Source of the DNA: Alienimonas sp043951915
GTDB taxonomy: Bacteria > Planctomycetota > Planctomycetia > Planctomycetales > Planctomycetaceae
DNA length: 64,000 nt
Assembly (NCBI RefSeq): GCF_043951915.1
Contig: NZ_JBINJD010000005.1
Location: 5,911 to 69,910 of the forward strand
Direction of reading: 5' to 3'
The position numbers and the translations under genes are program-made. Under the pieces are notes generated by a model. The model searched no databases. It was not told where the DNA came from and saw only the letters and a list, made by a program, of their open reading frames with translations. Positions 26,973 to 36,600 of this stretch are shown in pieces. Each line of letters starts with the position of its first letter. The first letter of the stretch is position 1.

Positions 26973-27791
26973 ATGTGGAAGCGCCTGCAACGCCTGTGCT
27001 TCCGAGCGATCCGCTGGGTGTTCCAGCACGAACTCACCACGGCGCTGCTGGTGTTGGGCGTGGCGGCCGGCACGTTCGGATTCGTTCAACTGGCGGACGC
27101 CGTCACCGAGGGCGACAGCACCGCGGTCGACCGCACCGTGCTGCTGTCCCTCCGGCACGCCGACGACCACAGCGACCCGATCGGCCCGCACTGGTTTGAG
27201 GAGATGGCCCGGGACGTGACCGCGATCGGCAGCGTCGCGGTCCTGTCGCTGTTCACAATCGCGGCGCTGGGCCACCTGGCGATGATCGGACGCAAGAAGC
27301 TGGCGGCGGCGACGCTGGCGGCGATCGTCCTCGGCACGTTCGTCAGCTGGTTGATGAAGGTCGGCTTCGACCGCCCCCGGCCGGATCTGGTGCCCCACGA
27401 AACGCAGGTGTTCACCCGCAGCTTTCCCAGCGGGCACTCGGCGATGTCGGCGGTGGTGTTCCTCACGCTGGGTTGGCTGGCGGCGCGGGCTCAGCCCAGC
27501 AAAAAGGGCAAGATCTCCTTCGTGCTGGGGGCGACGCTGCTCACCCTGCTGATCGGCTCCAGCCGGGTGTACCTCGGCGTGCACTGGCCGACCGACGTGC
27601 TGGCCGGCTGGACGTTCGGCGCCACCTGGGCCGCCGCCAGTTGGCTGGCCCTGCGGTGGATCGACCGCTCCACCGAGGTCGACCTGGACGAGGAGGAGGC
27701 GGACGACGACGTCCTCCTGGCGGACGAGGCCCCCGCCCCGGCCGCCGGCACCCCAACGGCCGACGCCGCCGCGGGCAAACCGACGGCCTGA
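26973..27791 (+). CDS. PAP2-family membrane phosphatase
   Basis: This 272-residue membrane protein has all three acid-phosphatase motifs of the PAP2 superfamily: KVGFDRPRP near residue 130, PSGH near 151 and SRVYLGVHWPTD near 195. Five or six hydrophobic segments surround them. Family members dephosphorylate phosphatidic acid, undecaprenyl diphosphate or phosphatidylglycerophosphate. The last 40 residues are acidic and Ala-rich and probably cytoplasmic. The open frame extends far upstream, but the ATG at 26973 begins the first basic/hydrophobic helix. Confidence 0.88.
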   Translation: MWKRLQRLCFRAIRWVFQHELTTALLVLGVAAGTFGFVQLADAVTEGDSTAVDRTVLLSLRHADDHSDPIGPHWFEEMARDVTAIGSVAVLSLFTIAALGHLAMIGRKKLAAATLAAIVLGTFVSWLMKVGFDRPRPDLVPHETQVFTRSFPSGHSAMSAVVFLTLGWLAARAQPSKKGKISFVLGATLLTLLIGSSRVYLGVHWPTDVLAGWTFGATWAAASWLALRWIDRSTEVDLDEEEADDDVLLADEAPAPAAGTPTADAAAGKPTA

Positions 27792-27921
27792 CGGACGCGC
27801 GGGCGGCGTTCGTCGCGGCGGGCGGGGGGAGGACGGGGAGCCCCGCTCCGGCCGCGGTTGCGGCGGATCGACGGGGCGGCAGGATGCACGGTCGCCTTCG
27901 CCTCGCAGGAAGACCGCCGCC

Positions 27922-29145
27922 ATGTCGCTCTCGCCGCCGCTCGCCGTCGCCGCCCTCGCGCTGGCCGGCCTCGCCGCATTCGCCCTCCCCGGCGCCCGGC
28001 TCGACCCGGCGGCCGCCCAGGACGGCCCGGTCCTCGTCGCGGACGGCCCCGAACTGCCCGGCGCCCGGGAGGAGATCCTCGCGAAGAACTTCCCCTCCCT
28101 GCAGGCGGCCTTCGACGCGATCCCGGCCGAGGGCGGCGTTGTCCGGCTGCCGCCTGGGGAGTTTCGCATCGAATCGCCCCTGCGGCTGGCCCGCGGCGAC
28201 GTGCGGATCGTCGGCGCCGGCCCCGCCACGCACATTATTAACGACAATAAAACCGGCGAGCCGGCCCTGCTGCTCTCCCACCCGGACGGGATCGACGTCA
28301 AAAAAGCGGACAAACTCTGGCGGGTGGAGCTGACTGACTTCCGCGTCACCGGCAACCCGGCCAGCGGCCCCGGCGTGCACGCGATTCAAATCAACGAAAT
28401 TTTTCTGCACGGTCTGTCCGTCTCCGAGCACGGCGGCGACGGCGTGCGGCTGGATTATTGCTACGAAGATCCCCGCGTCGCCGACTGTCTGTTCACCTAT
28501 AACAAGGCCGCGGGTCTGAATATCATCGGCTGCCACGACATTGTCGTCTCCGCCAATCACTTCGAGGAGAACCAGGACGCCGTCCTCTGCACGGACGCCT
28601 ACAACCTCTGCATGAACGGCAACAACCTCGACGACCACCTCGGCCGCGGGGTCGTCATCGAGAACACCTACGGCAGCGTTTTAAGCGGCAATATGATTGA
28701 GGAGTGCGCCGCCGCCGCGGTCACGCTGGACCGGGACTGCTACGGCATCACGGTCTCCGCGAACGTGATCGCCCACAACGGCGCCGGCGTAAATCTGATC
28801 GACGCCCACGGCTGCGCCGTGAGCGCCAACACCTTCACCATCATGCGGGGCGACGCCCTGCGGATCGGCGAGGGCAGCGGACGGATCACCGTGTCCGGCA
28901 ATAATTTCTCCGACAGTTATCTCGGCGACGGCCAGGTGAGGCGAGCCCCGAACGACCGGGCGGCCGGCGGGATGGTCGCGGTCTCGCCGAAAGAGTTGGT
29001 CGTCGTCGGCAACCTGTTCAGCGGCCTGAGCGCCCCCGCGACGGACTTCCGCGGCGACGCCCCCCGCGACGTGGTGATGGAACAGAACGCCGTCTTCGAC
29101 CCGCCGGCCGACGCCGATGCCAATGCCGACGCCGCCACGGAGTGA
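27922..29145 (+). CDS. Exported right-handed parallel beta-helix protein
   Basis: This 407-residue protein has a signal peptide and then an FPSLQAAFDAIPAEGGVVRLPPGEF-like start typical of pectate-lyase-fold proteins. Repeated rungs such as VSANHFEENQDAV and VSGNNFSDSYLG follow. The fold is used by polysaccharide lyases, epimerases and NosD-like proteins; no lyase active-site pattern is clear here. It lies 40 bases ahead of the sialidase start and is likely cotranscribed, so it may bind or process a glycan substrate. Confidence 0.78.
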   Translation: MSLSPPLAVAALALAGLAAFALPGARLDPAAAQDGPVLVADGPELPGAREEILAKNFPSLQAAFDAIPAEGGVVRLPPGEFRIESPLRLARGDVRIVGAGPATHIINDNKTGEPALLLSHPDGIDVKKADKLWRVELTDFRVTGNPASGPGVHAIQINEIFLHGLSVSEHGGDGVRLDYCYEDPRVADCLFTYNKAAGLNIIGCHDIVVSANHFEENQDAVLCTDAYNLCMNGNNLDDHLGRGVVIENTYGSVLSGNMIEECAAAAVTLDRDCYGITVSANVIAHNGAGVNLIDAHGCAVSANTFTIMRGDALRIGEGSGRITVSGNNFSDSYLGDGQVRRAPNDRAAGGMVAVSPKELVVVGNLFSGLSAPATDFRGDAPRDVVMEQNAVFDPPADADANADAATE

Positions 29146-29185
29146 CGGCCGCCCCCGTTCGCGTTCCCCCTTTCGTCCCGACGTC

Positions 29186-30325
29186 ATGCTCCGCCCGTTT
29201 CTCCCGGCCGCGCTCCTGCTGCTCGCGGCGCCCGCCGGCGCCGACGAGCCCCCCGCCCCGACGGCCCCGGCGTTCACGCACCTCGCCGCTCCGGTCGACC
29301 TGTGGACGACGGGCGAACTGGCGTACCGCATTCCGGCGGTCTGCCGGTACGACGACGGGTCCGACCACGGACTCTTATTGGCGGCCTGCGAGGAGCGGGC
29401 GACGCTGTCGGACTCCGGGGAGATCCGCACCGTCCTCCGCACCAGCGCCGACGGCGGGGCGACCTGGTCGCCGTCGACCGTGATCGCCGAGAACGGCGAC
29501 GGCACCGCCGGCAACCCGGTGTTCCTGCCGGACCCGCCGCGGGGCGTCGTGCACTTGATCTATACGACCAGCGGCGCGACCGATCACGAACGCCGCGTGC
29601 TGTCCGGCGAGGCCCCGCCGCGGCGGACTTTTTATACGCGGCTGACGGTCGACGACATGACCTGGGCGTCGCCGCGGGAGATTAGCGACACCGTGCGGGC
29701 CGACGGCTGGCGGTGGTACGCCACCGGCCCCGGCAGCGCCGGCGTCGTGCTGCCCTCGGGCCGGCTGATCGTCTCCGCGAACCACTCCGACCCGGCGAAC
29801 GGCATGCCGGGATACAAGTCGCACGCAATTTATTCCGACGACGGCGGCGCCACGTGGACCCACACCGCCCCGATCGGCCCGACCGGGGCGAACGAAACGA
29901 CCGTCGCGGCGCTGCCGAACGGCGAGTTATTGATGTCGATCCGCGACCAGTCCGGCGGGCGGCGGCTGTTCGCCCGCTCCACGGACGGCGGGGCGACCTG
30001 GCCGGAGACCGCGGCCCGATCTGAGTTGGACTGCCCGCCCTGCCAGGCGGGGCTGGCGGTCGCCGAGGGCCGCGTGCTGCTCTCCCTCATCCCCGACCCC
30101 GGCCCGCGGCGGGGGCTGAGCGTCCTTTCCGCCCCCGTCGAACCGCTGCTCAATTCGGACGACCCGCTGCCGGCGTGGGACCGGGCCGGCGTCATCACGG
30201 CGGGGCCGTCGGCGTACTCGGCGCTGGTCGATCTCGGCGGCGGCCGCGTCGGGCTGCTGTACGAAGCGGGGGACAAGTCGCCCTACGAAACCGTCCGTTG
30301 GACGACGTTTCAGGTCGCCGACTGA
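29186..30325 (+). CDS. Exo-alpha-sialidase (GH33-like)
   Basis: This 379-residue exported six-bladed propeller has the sialidase YRIP box (AYRIPAV, near residue 45) with the first arginine, and three Asp boxes, SADGGATWSP, SDDGGATWT and STDGGATWP. A late ANETTVAALPNGELLMSIRDQ stretch places a glutamate and another arginine as in GH33. It should release terminal sialic acids or related nonulosonic acids from glycans outside the cytoplasm. The ATG at 29186 starts the signal peptide. The gene follows the beta-helix gene and is convergent with another propeller protein; a palindromic repeat starts 29 bases after the stop. Confidence 0.82.
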   Translation: MLRPFLPAALLLLAAPAGADEPPAPTAPAFTHLAAPVDLWTTGELAYRIPAVCRYDDGSDHGLLLAACEERATLSDSGEIRTVLRTSADGGATWSPSTVIAENGDGTAGNPVFLPDPPRGVVHLIYTTSGATDHERRVLSGEAPPRRTFYTRLTVDDMTWASPREISDTVRADGWRWYATGPGSAGVVLPSGRLIVSANHSDPANGMPGYKSHAIYSDDGGATWTHTAPIGPTGANETTVAALPNGELLMSIRDQSGGRRLFARSTDGGATWPETAARSELDCPPCQAGLAVAEGRVLLSLIPDPGPRRGLSVLSAPVEPLLNSDDPLPAWDRAGVITAGPSAYSALVDLGGGRVGLLYEAGDKSPYETVRWTTFQVAD

Positions 30326-30353
30326 CGGCGGAACCCGTCGCACCTTCAATACC

Positions 30354-30429
30354 AACCCAAAGCGTCAGCGAGGGACGTCGACGCGACCTGCGACCGCTTC
30401 GCGGTCGGCCCTCGCTGACGCTTCGGGTT
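30354..30429. repeat. Stop-linked palindromic repeat, copy 2
   Basis: Arms 30354-30374 and 30409-30429 are 21-base inverted repeats with one mismatch and the same core as the copies at 17895 and 31548. The copy lies between two convergent stops, 29 bases from the sialidase stop and 18 bases from the propeller-protein stop, so it could terminate both transcripts. Confidence 0.85.
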
Positions 30430-30446
30430 ATTGCCTTGGCGGTCCG

Positions 30447-31439
30447 CTACTCCGCCGCGGGGCCGCGGAGGACCTTGTTAATGCCGTTGGGCGTCAGCTC
30501 CGGGGCCTGCTCCCACTTCGTCCCGTCTTCGGAATAAAACATCTTCCCGGGCCAGCCGGTGGAGATGAACCGCGCGCCGTCGGACCATACCAACTTCCCG
30601 CGGGGTTTGAGGGGGTGCGGCGCCCAGGCGAGGCCGTCGGCGGAGGAATAACTCTGTGTGCCGCCGCCGATGAGGAATTGCTCGCCGGTCCAGACGATCC
30701 AGCTGAACTTATCCGCTTCCGGGCGCTGCCGGGTCGTCCAGTTCCAGCCGTCCTCGGAGGCGGCGATCACCCCGGGGCCGACGGCCACGAACCGGCCGGC
30801 CCCGAAGGCCAGCCCCTTCAAATGCGGCAGATCGCGGCGAAAGCGGGCCTCGGCCCCGTCCTTCGAGTTGACGGCCCAATAAAACTCCTTGTTCTTCCCG
30901 CCCTCGCCCAGGAAGACGAACGTGCCGTTGCCGTAGGCCCCGTGGCGGAACCACATCGCCCAGCCGGGGAAGTCGTCGGCGGGGATCGCGGCGCCCTCGT
31001 GCCAGGTTTCGCCGTCGTCCGACCACAGCAGCGTGCGGTTCGGACCGCCGGCGACGAACCGGCCGTTCTCGTCGACGTTGGGGCCGAATACGATCGGATT
31101 CACGCGGTTCGGGGCTTGATAAACCTCGCGCCAGGTGCGACCGTCCTCGGAGACGAGAATGTGCCCGGCCTGCGTGTCGCGGCTCCACCCGCCGCCGCCC
31201 ACGACGACGTACTTGCCCTGCCCGCGGGCGATCCCCATTAGATTATTGGAGTCGTCCTTGCCGTCGACGGCCCACTCCTCGGTGATCGTCCAATGCTTTC
31301 CGTCCTCGGAGATCATCCGCCGCCCGCCGTACCCCACGGCGACCCATTGCTCCCCGGCGTCGGCCGGTTCCGCCGCGGGGGCGACGGGAACGGACAACAA
31401 CGCGGCCAGGGCCGCGGAGAGGAAAACGCGGCAGAGCAT
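30447..31439 (-). CDS. Exported BNR/propeller protein
   Basis: This 330-residue exported protein has repeated WxAVGYGG/ISEDGKHWT-type blades, including SEDGRTWREV, SDDGETWHEG and SEDGTKWEQA, which resemble Asp boxes of sialidase-like propellers. It lacks the YRIP arginine box, so it is probably not a sialidase but a binding or scaffold propeller. The ATG at 31439 starts a clear signal peptide. It is convergent with the sialidase gene and lies between palindromic repeat copies 2 and 3. Function unknown. Confidence 0.7.
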   Translation of the reverse strand: MLCRVFLSAALAALLSVPVAPAAEPADAGEQWVAVGYGGRRMISEDGKHWTITEEWAVDGKDDSNNLMGIARGQGKYVVVGGGGWSRDTQAGHILVSEDGRTWREVYQAPNRVNPIVFGPNVDENGRFVAGGPNRTLLWSDDGETWHEGAAIPADDFPGWAMWFRHGAYGNGTFVFLGEGGKNKEFYWAVNSKDGAEARFRRDLPHLKGLAFGAGRFVAVGPGVIAASEDGWNWTTRQRPEADKFSWIVWTGEQFLIGGGTQSYSSADGLAWAPHPLKPRGKLVWSDGARFISTGWPGKMFYSEDGTKWEQAPELTPNGINKVLRGPAAE

Positions 31440-31547
31440 GAGTCGGCACCGGCGGGCGCGGGAACGGATCGGCGAACACGTTAACGTTCGCCCCCCGGCG
31501 CCACACCTGCGGCGCCGTCCTGCGGGCCGGAACGCCGCTTCAACACG

Positions 31548-31622
31548 AACCCGAAGCGTCAGCGAGGGAGGCCGGCGCCGCCCTGTCCGCAAAGCGGAAC
31601 GCCCTCGCTCACGCTTCGGGTT
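31548..31622. repeat. Stop-linked palindromic repeat, copy 3
   Basis: Arms 31548-31568 and 31602-31622 are 21-base inverted repeats with one mismatch. The copy lies 30 bases beyond the stop of the minus-strand cyclopropane synthase gene, the same distance as in copies 1 and 2. Confidence 0.85.
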
Positions 31623-31651
31623 GGCGGGCGATCAGGTTTCGGAACGGTGTA

Positions 31652-32950
31652 TCAGGCGGCGAGGCGGACGGCCTCGCCGTTCTCGTCCGCCGCGGCGGCC
31701 TCCGCGGACGGGGCGCCGGCGTACATATAATCCCGCGTCAGCGGCAGGGCGGCCCGGTCCCGGGCGAGTTGCATCTGGAACACCAGGGCGTTGCCCTCCG
31801 CGAAGGCCATCTCGCAGCAGACGAGATAAAACTCCCACATGCGGCAGAAGCGTTCGTCGTACAACTCCGCGACCTTCGCCCGGTTCGCGGCGAAGCGGTC
31901 CGCCCACGCCCGCAGGGTTTTGGCGTAGTGGAGCCGCAGGATCTCCACGTCCGTGACCCATAGTCGGGCCTGCTCCGTGTGGGTGAACACCTCCGAGAGC
32001 GACGGCGAATAGCCGCCCGGGAAGATATATTTCCGCAGCCACGGCCCGGTGCTGCTGGGCGGGGTGCAGCGGCCGATGGAGTGCACCAGCGCCGCCCCGT
32101 CCGGCGTCAGCAGGCTCTTCACCTTGGCGAAGAACTCCGCGTAGTGGCCCACCCCGACGTGCTCGAACATTCCCACGGAGGCGATCCGATCGAACGGCCC
32201 GTCCAATTCGCGGTAGTCCTTCAATAAGAACTCGACCTTGTCGCTTAGCCCGAGTTTCTCCGCTCGCTCGCAGGCGACGCGGTGCTGCTCGACGGACAGC
32301 GTGACCCCCGTCACGCGCACGTCGTGCTCCTTCGCCAGATACAGCGCCAGCCCGCCCCACCCGCAGCCGATGTCCAACACCCGCTGGCCGGGGGCGAGGG
32401 CCAGCTTGGCGGCGATGTGCCGCTTTTTATTCCGCTGGGCGTCCTCTAAAGACTGCCCCTCGTGGGCGAAAATCGCGCAGCTGTATTGCAGGTCCTCGTC
32501 GAGGAACAGTTCGTATAGTTCCCGAGAGAGATCGTAATGGTGGGCGACGTTCTTCTGAGCCGTCCCGACCGGGTTGTATTGCCGAACCTTCTTCACCGCC
32601 TTGGAGAACCGCTTGAGCGTTTTCTGCAACGGGTGATCGACGAAGGCGAAGCGGTTCACGTTGAACAGGCGCAGGAAATCCCGCAGGCCGTCGACGCCCG
32701 CCGCCTCGCCGTTGGGGCCGGGGCCGCCGTCGGGGCCGCCGAACGTCAGCGTGCCGTTCATATAGGCCTCGCCCAGCCCCGGGTCCGCCTTGAGGAACAG
32801 CGTGCGATACAGTTTGCGGTCGTGCAGCCGGAAGGCGACGGCCGGTCCGGGCTCCTTCCCCCCGAACACGTGCGTCCCGCCATCGGCGTCGAACACGGTC
32901 AGGGTTCCGGCCTGGACGAACCGGCTGAGCAGGTGGGAGAGCGGGAACAT
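31652..32950 (-). CDS. cfa: Cyclopropane-fatty-acyl-phospholipid synthase
   Basis: This 432-residue SAM-dependent methyltransferase has the N-terminal lipid-binding domain (AYMNGTLTF near residue 63), the AHHYDLSRELYELFLDEDLQYSC block that binds the lipid substrate, and the SAM motif VLDIGCGWGGLALYLA near residue 190. The C-terminal RLHYAKTLRAWADRF block is also typical. It would methylenate unsaturated acyl chains of membrane phospholipids, a common stress response. The symbol is given from family resemblance. The length is near the usual 380-430 residues. It is divergent from the HD hydrolase gene. Confidence 0.92.
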   Translation of the reverse strand: MFPLSHLLSRFVQAGTLTVFDADGGTHVFGGKEPGPAVAFRLHDRKLYRTLFLKADPGLGEAYMNGTLTFGGPDGGPGPNGEAAGVDGLRDFLRLFNVNRFAFVDHPLQKTLKRFSKAVKKVRQYNPVGTAQKNVAHHYDLSRELYELFLDEDLQYSCAIFAHEGQSLEDAQRNKKRHIAAKLALAPGQRVLDIGCGWGGLALYLAKEHDVRVTGVTLSVEQHRVACERAEKLGLSDKVEFLLKDYRELDGPFDRIASVGMFEHVGVGHYAEFFAKVKSLLTPDGAALVHSIGRCTPPSSTGPWLRKYIFPGGYSPSLSEVFTHTEQARLWVTDVEILRLHYAKTLRAWADRFAANRAKVAELYDERFCRMWEFYLVCCEMAFAEGNALVFQMQLARDRAALPLTRDYMYAGAPSAEAAAADENGEAVRLAA

Positions 32951-33097
32951 CGGCGAGCGGCGGCGCGAGCGGTGGGGGGCGACCGTCTATAGAGCGTTTC
33001 GTCCGCCGCGCCCATCGCGGATCGGGGCGAGTCGTTAGGCTGCACGGCGTCCGTCTCGGCCCCCGCCCCCAATGCAGCCCCCAACGCAGCCCGCCCC

Positions 33098-33583
33098 GTG
33101 GCCACCTTCGAGAAAGCCGTCGAAATCGCCGCCCGCGCCCACGCCGGACAGCGGGACAAGGGCGGCCGCCCCTACCTCACCCACCCCCTGCGGGCGGCCG
33201 GCCGCATCGCGGAGCAGGACCCGGACGATCTGGACGCCCAGACCGTCGCCGTGCTGCACGACGTGGTCGAGGACAGCGACGTGACCTTCGACGACCTGCG
33301 GGCGGAGGGGTTTTCGGAGCGGGTCCTCGTCGCGCTGGAACTCCTCACCCACGGGCCGGAGCAGTCCTACGCGGACTACGTCGTCGCCCTCGCCGCCGCC
33401 CCGATCGCCCGGCGGGTCAAGCTGGCGGACCTGCACGACAACACCCTGCAGAGCCGCACGATATTCCGGGAGGGCCGGGAGGCGGAGGACTTCGACCGCA
33501 TGCGGAAGTACGCCCTCGCCTATCAATTCCTCACGAGGCGGATCGACGAGGCCGAATACCGCCGCCGCATGGCCGCCGCGTAA
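33098..33583 (+). CDS. Small HD-domain hydrolase (MESH1/SpoT-hydrolase-like)
   Basis: This 161-residue protein consists of one HD domain with the metal-binding pattern of (p)ppGpp hydrolases: H in HAGQRDKGGRPYLTHPLR, HDVVEDS near residue 52 and the late LADLHDN block. There is no synthetase, TGS or ACT domain, so it resembles small alarmone hydrolases. Alarmone or nucleotide hydrolysis is plausible but unproven. GTG at 33098 is the only start next to the conserved N-terminal helix. It stands alone between the cfa gene and the esterase fusion. Confidence 0.82.
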   Translation: MATFEKAVEIAARAHAGQRDKGGRPYLTHPLRAAGRIAEQDPDDLDAQTVAVLHDVVEDSDVTFDDLRAEGFSERVLVALELLTHGPEQSYADYVVALAAAPIARRVKLADLHDNTLQSRTIFREGREAEDFDRMRKYALAYQFLTRRIDEAEYRRRMAAA

Positions 33584-33671
33584 CCGCCGGGACGGTCGCC
33601 GCGCGCGGGTCGGCGTAGGCTCCGGCTCCCATGTCGCACGCTGCGGTCTGACCGATGTGCGGGAACGCGTC

Positions 33672-36600
33672 TCACCGCGGCGACGCGTCCTCCTGCGGGC
33701 CGACGTACACCCAGAGGTCGCGACGCCCTCCCCCCATTTTCGGGAGCCGGTCCCCCCGCAGCGCCTGCGACAACGGTCGCCAGCCGGGTTCCTTCGGCCG
33801 CTCGACCAGGGCGTAGCCGAGCAGCGCCCGCCAATCGCTGTGACGCTCCGCGAGGGAGTAGCCGCGCGCCTCGGCGAAATAATCCGCGTGGGGGTGCTCC
33901 GCCGGCAGGTTGAGCGACAGCGGTTCCGACTCGACGAACGCATACGGGTCGGCGGTGACGACCTCCTCCCCCGTTGTGCGGTTCGCGATGAGAAACAGCG
34001 GCCGGGAGCCCGGAACCGGCTTGGCATACAGCTCGAACGCGGCGGCGGGGGCGACGTTGCGATGCGGCAGGGAAACGGTCGTGCGAACTGTCGATTCCCG
34101 CGGGAATCGCAGCAGGCCGTAATCCACATGCGCCGCCAACTCGGCGGCCTGCCGCCTCACCTCGTCCCTCGAACCGACGACCAGGTAGCTGCGAAACCAG
34201 ATGGTCGAGTCCGGCACGATGCGCAGTTTCGGGATGATCTCGCACACGTCGTAGTTGCGGAACGAGTTGGCCGGACGCTCGGCCCAGTCTCTCCAGCGCG
34301 TCTCATACAGCGGCTCGCTGGCGCGCCAGTCGCGGTACAGCGAATGCCTGAATTGAACGTACGGTTCGCCGGCGTCGCGGCGGGCGAGTTCCTCTTCAAG
34401 ATGTTTGTCGCGCCCGAACACCAGCGCCAGGCTGGGGCTGTCGGCGGCCTCGGAGGCGCTGGACAGGTTCCAGCCGCCCGTTTTCCGGACGTCGATCGTG
34501 CCGTGCTCGCTGAGGAGCCCCTCCCGTCGCAGCAGTTCGCCCGTCGGCGAACTGACGCGCCGCACCGGCAAACTGCTGACCCGCGTGCCGCCCCAGGGGG
34601 CGTTCAGGTGGTCGAACACCACGTCCTCCCGGTCGCCGAAGTGATGCACGACCCACGTCAGCTCGATCACGCCGTCGCCCGCGTCCCGCACCTGCGTGTA
34701 ATATAATAACGGCGAGCGGTGAATCGTCTTGAGTTGCGGCACGAGCCCCCAGTTCAACATCCGGGCCGTTCGCGTGTCTTCGTCGTAGTCCGCCGCCAGC
34801 AGCGGGCAGTACAGCGAGGGCGCGCCTACGTCCCCGGGGACGTAGGCGCCGGAGTTATGAATGAAGAAGGTGTCCGAATACCCGCTGTTCCGCAGGGCCC
34901 GGGCGAAGGCGGGGGGGACGTCGCCGGCCTTCTCGACCGCGGCGAGGCCGTTATAGCGCGTGCAGACGGCGACGAACTGCCAAACCTCGTCGTTCCAGGG
35001 CGAGAGCTTGCCGCCCGGCGCCCGCCAGGACGGCGGCACGCTCTCCCCGAACGGCCCCTGCAACGAATAAATCTGCCCGCCGCGGCCGAGCCGCAACCGG
35101 AATGAATTCTCCGGCCGCTGGTCGTGCCGCATCTCCAGGTGAAAGACCGCATGCTCGTCGAGGCGCTCGTCCCAGAGGGCCGGGTCGGTGGCCGTGAACG
35201 TTTCAACGAACCGCGTCTCGCCGCGACGCTCCGCGGCCACGGTCGCCGTCGGCGGGGGGAAGACGTCCAGCAGAGCGGAACCGTCCCTCGGCGGCGCCGC
35301 CTCCGCCTCCGGCGCCTCCGGGACTTCCCAGCGGAGGTTGCGAAAGCGGGGCGGCGCCCCCTGCCACGCCCGACCGAAGACGCGGGACGAGCGGGCGCCG
35401 CCGCGGGGGCCTCGCAATCGCGCGGTCTCGTTGAGCTCCAATTGTCGTACGCCGCTCCAGCCGGCCAACGCCTCGCCGTCGACGGTTTGGAAATCGCCCG
35501 GCGACAGCGACGCCGTCTGCCATCCGCCGTCGGTCGGGCGGACCGGGACGACGGCGACGTGGTCGTCGAGCCGGACCACCAACTCGTTCGCCCGTTCGGA
35601 CCGTACGTCGAGCGTCAGCCGCGCTCCCGCCGGCGCCGCGTAGATCTCGTCCGAGAGTTTGTTCGTCGTGCGGCCCCAGCGTTCGGGCGCGTTCGTGAAC
35701 CACTCCCGCTCCCAGCCCGGCTCGAACGTCTCGACGGCGACCGGCCCGGGGGCCGCGGGACGGGCCAGCGTGGGCCTCACGCCGTTCTCCCGTAGGCTCT
35801 CCGGGGAGGCGACCGTCAACAGCGACGACAGGTTGAAGCGGTCCGTCGTGTACGTTCCGTAATAATACCCGGCGCCGGTCACCGGCTCGTCCAGCGCGTA
35901 TAATACGTTGGCGTACGCCCACAGCGGGGCGTCCGTCGAGGCGAGCGGCAGCGGGGCCGTCCAGCGGCCGGCCGTTTCGACCGCCTCGGCGTGGCGCCAG
36001 TAGCGGTGCACCACGTCGTCGCGGTCCGCGGGCGTCTCGTCCGGCTTGCCGTCCTGCGTGTAATATACGTCGACCGCGAGGATCGTCCGCGAGCGGTCCG
36101 GCTCGACGGTCAGCGTCGGCGTCCCGCCGGCGGCGGTGAGGTCGAGGATCGTCCGCGGCGTCTCCGGCGTGACGAACGCGCCTTTGAGATGTTCGTCGAA
36201 CCACAATTGCGTGGCGACTTCGTACTCCGGGGCGTCCTGGTGGTTGCGGTGCGGCGAGCAGGTCGCCCGCCATTCGTCCGAGCCGATTTCCGAGATCGCC
36301 CGCGGCAGATCGCCGATACGGCCGTGGAAGTCGTTCGCGGGGCTGAGGAAGAAAATCGGACATTCGACGTGTTTTAGACTCGCGTCGTCGCCCAGTGTGG
36401 CCCGGAACAGCGGGCTGGCGTTGTCCCGGTCGCTGATCCCGCCGCAAGAGGGCGCCGCGGCTTTCACGCGGTCGTCGACGGCGGTCATCACCGTGAGTTT
36501 CCCGCCCATCGAATGGCCGTAGACGCCGAGGCGGCCGGCGTCGACCTCGGGGCGGCTCTCTAAATACGTCAACGCCCGACGGGCGGCGGTCGCGGCGAGG

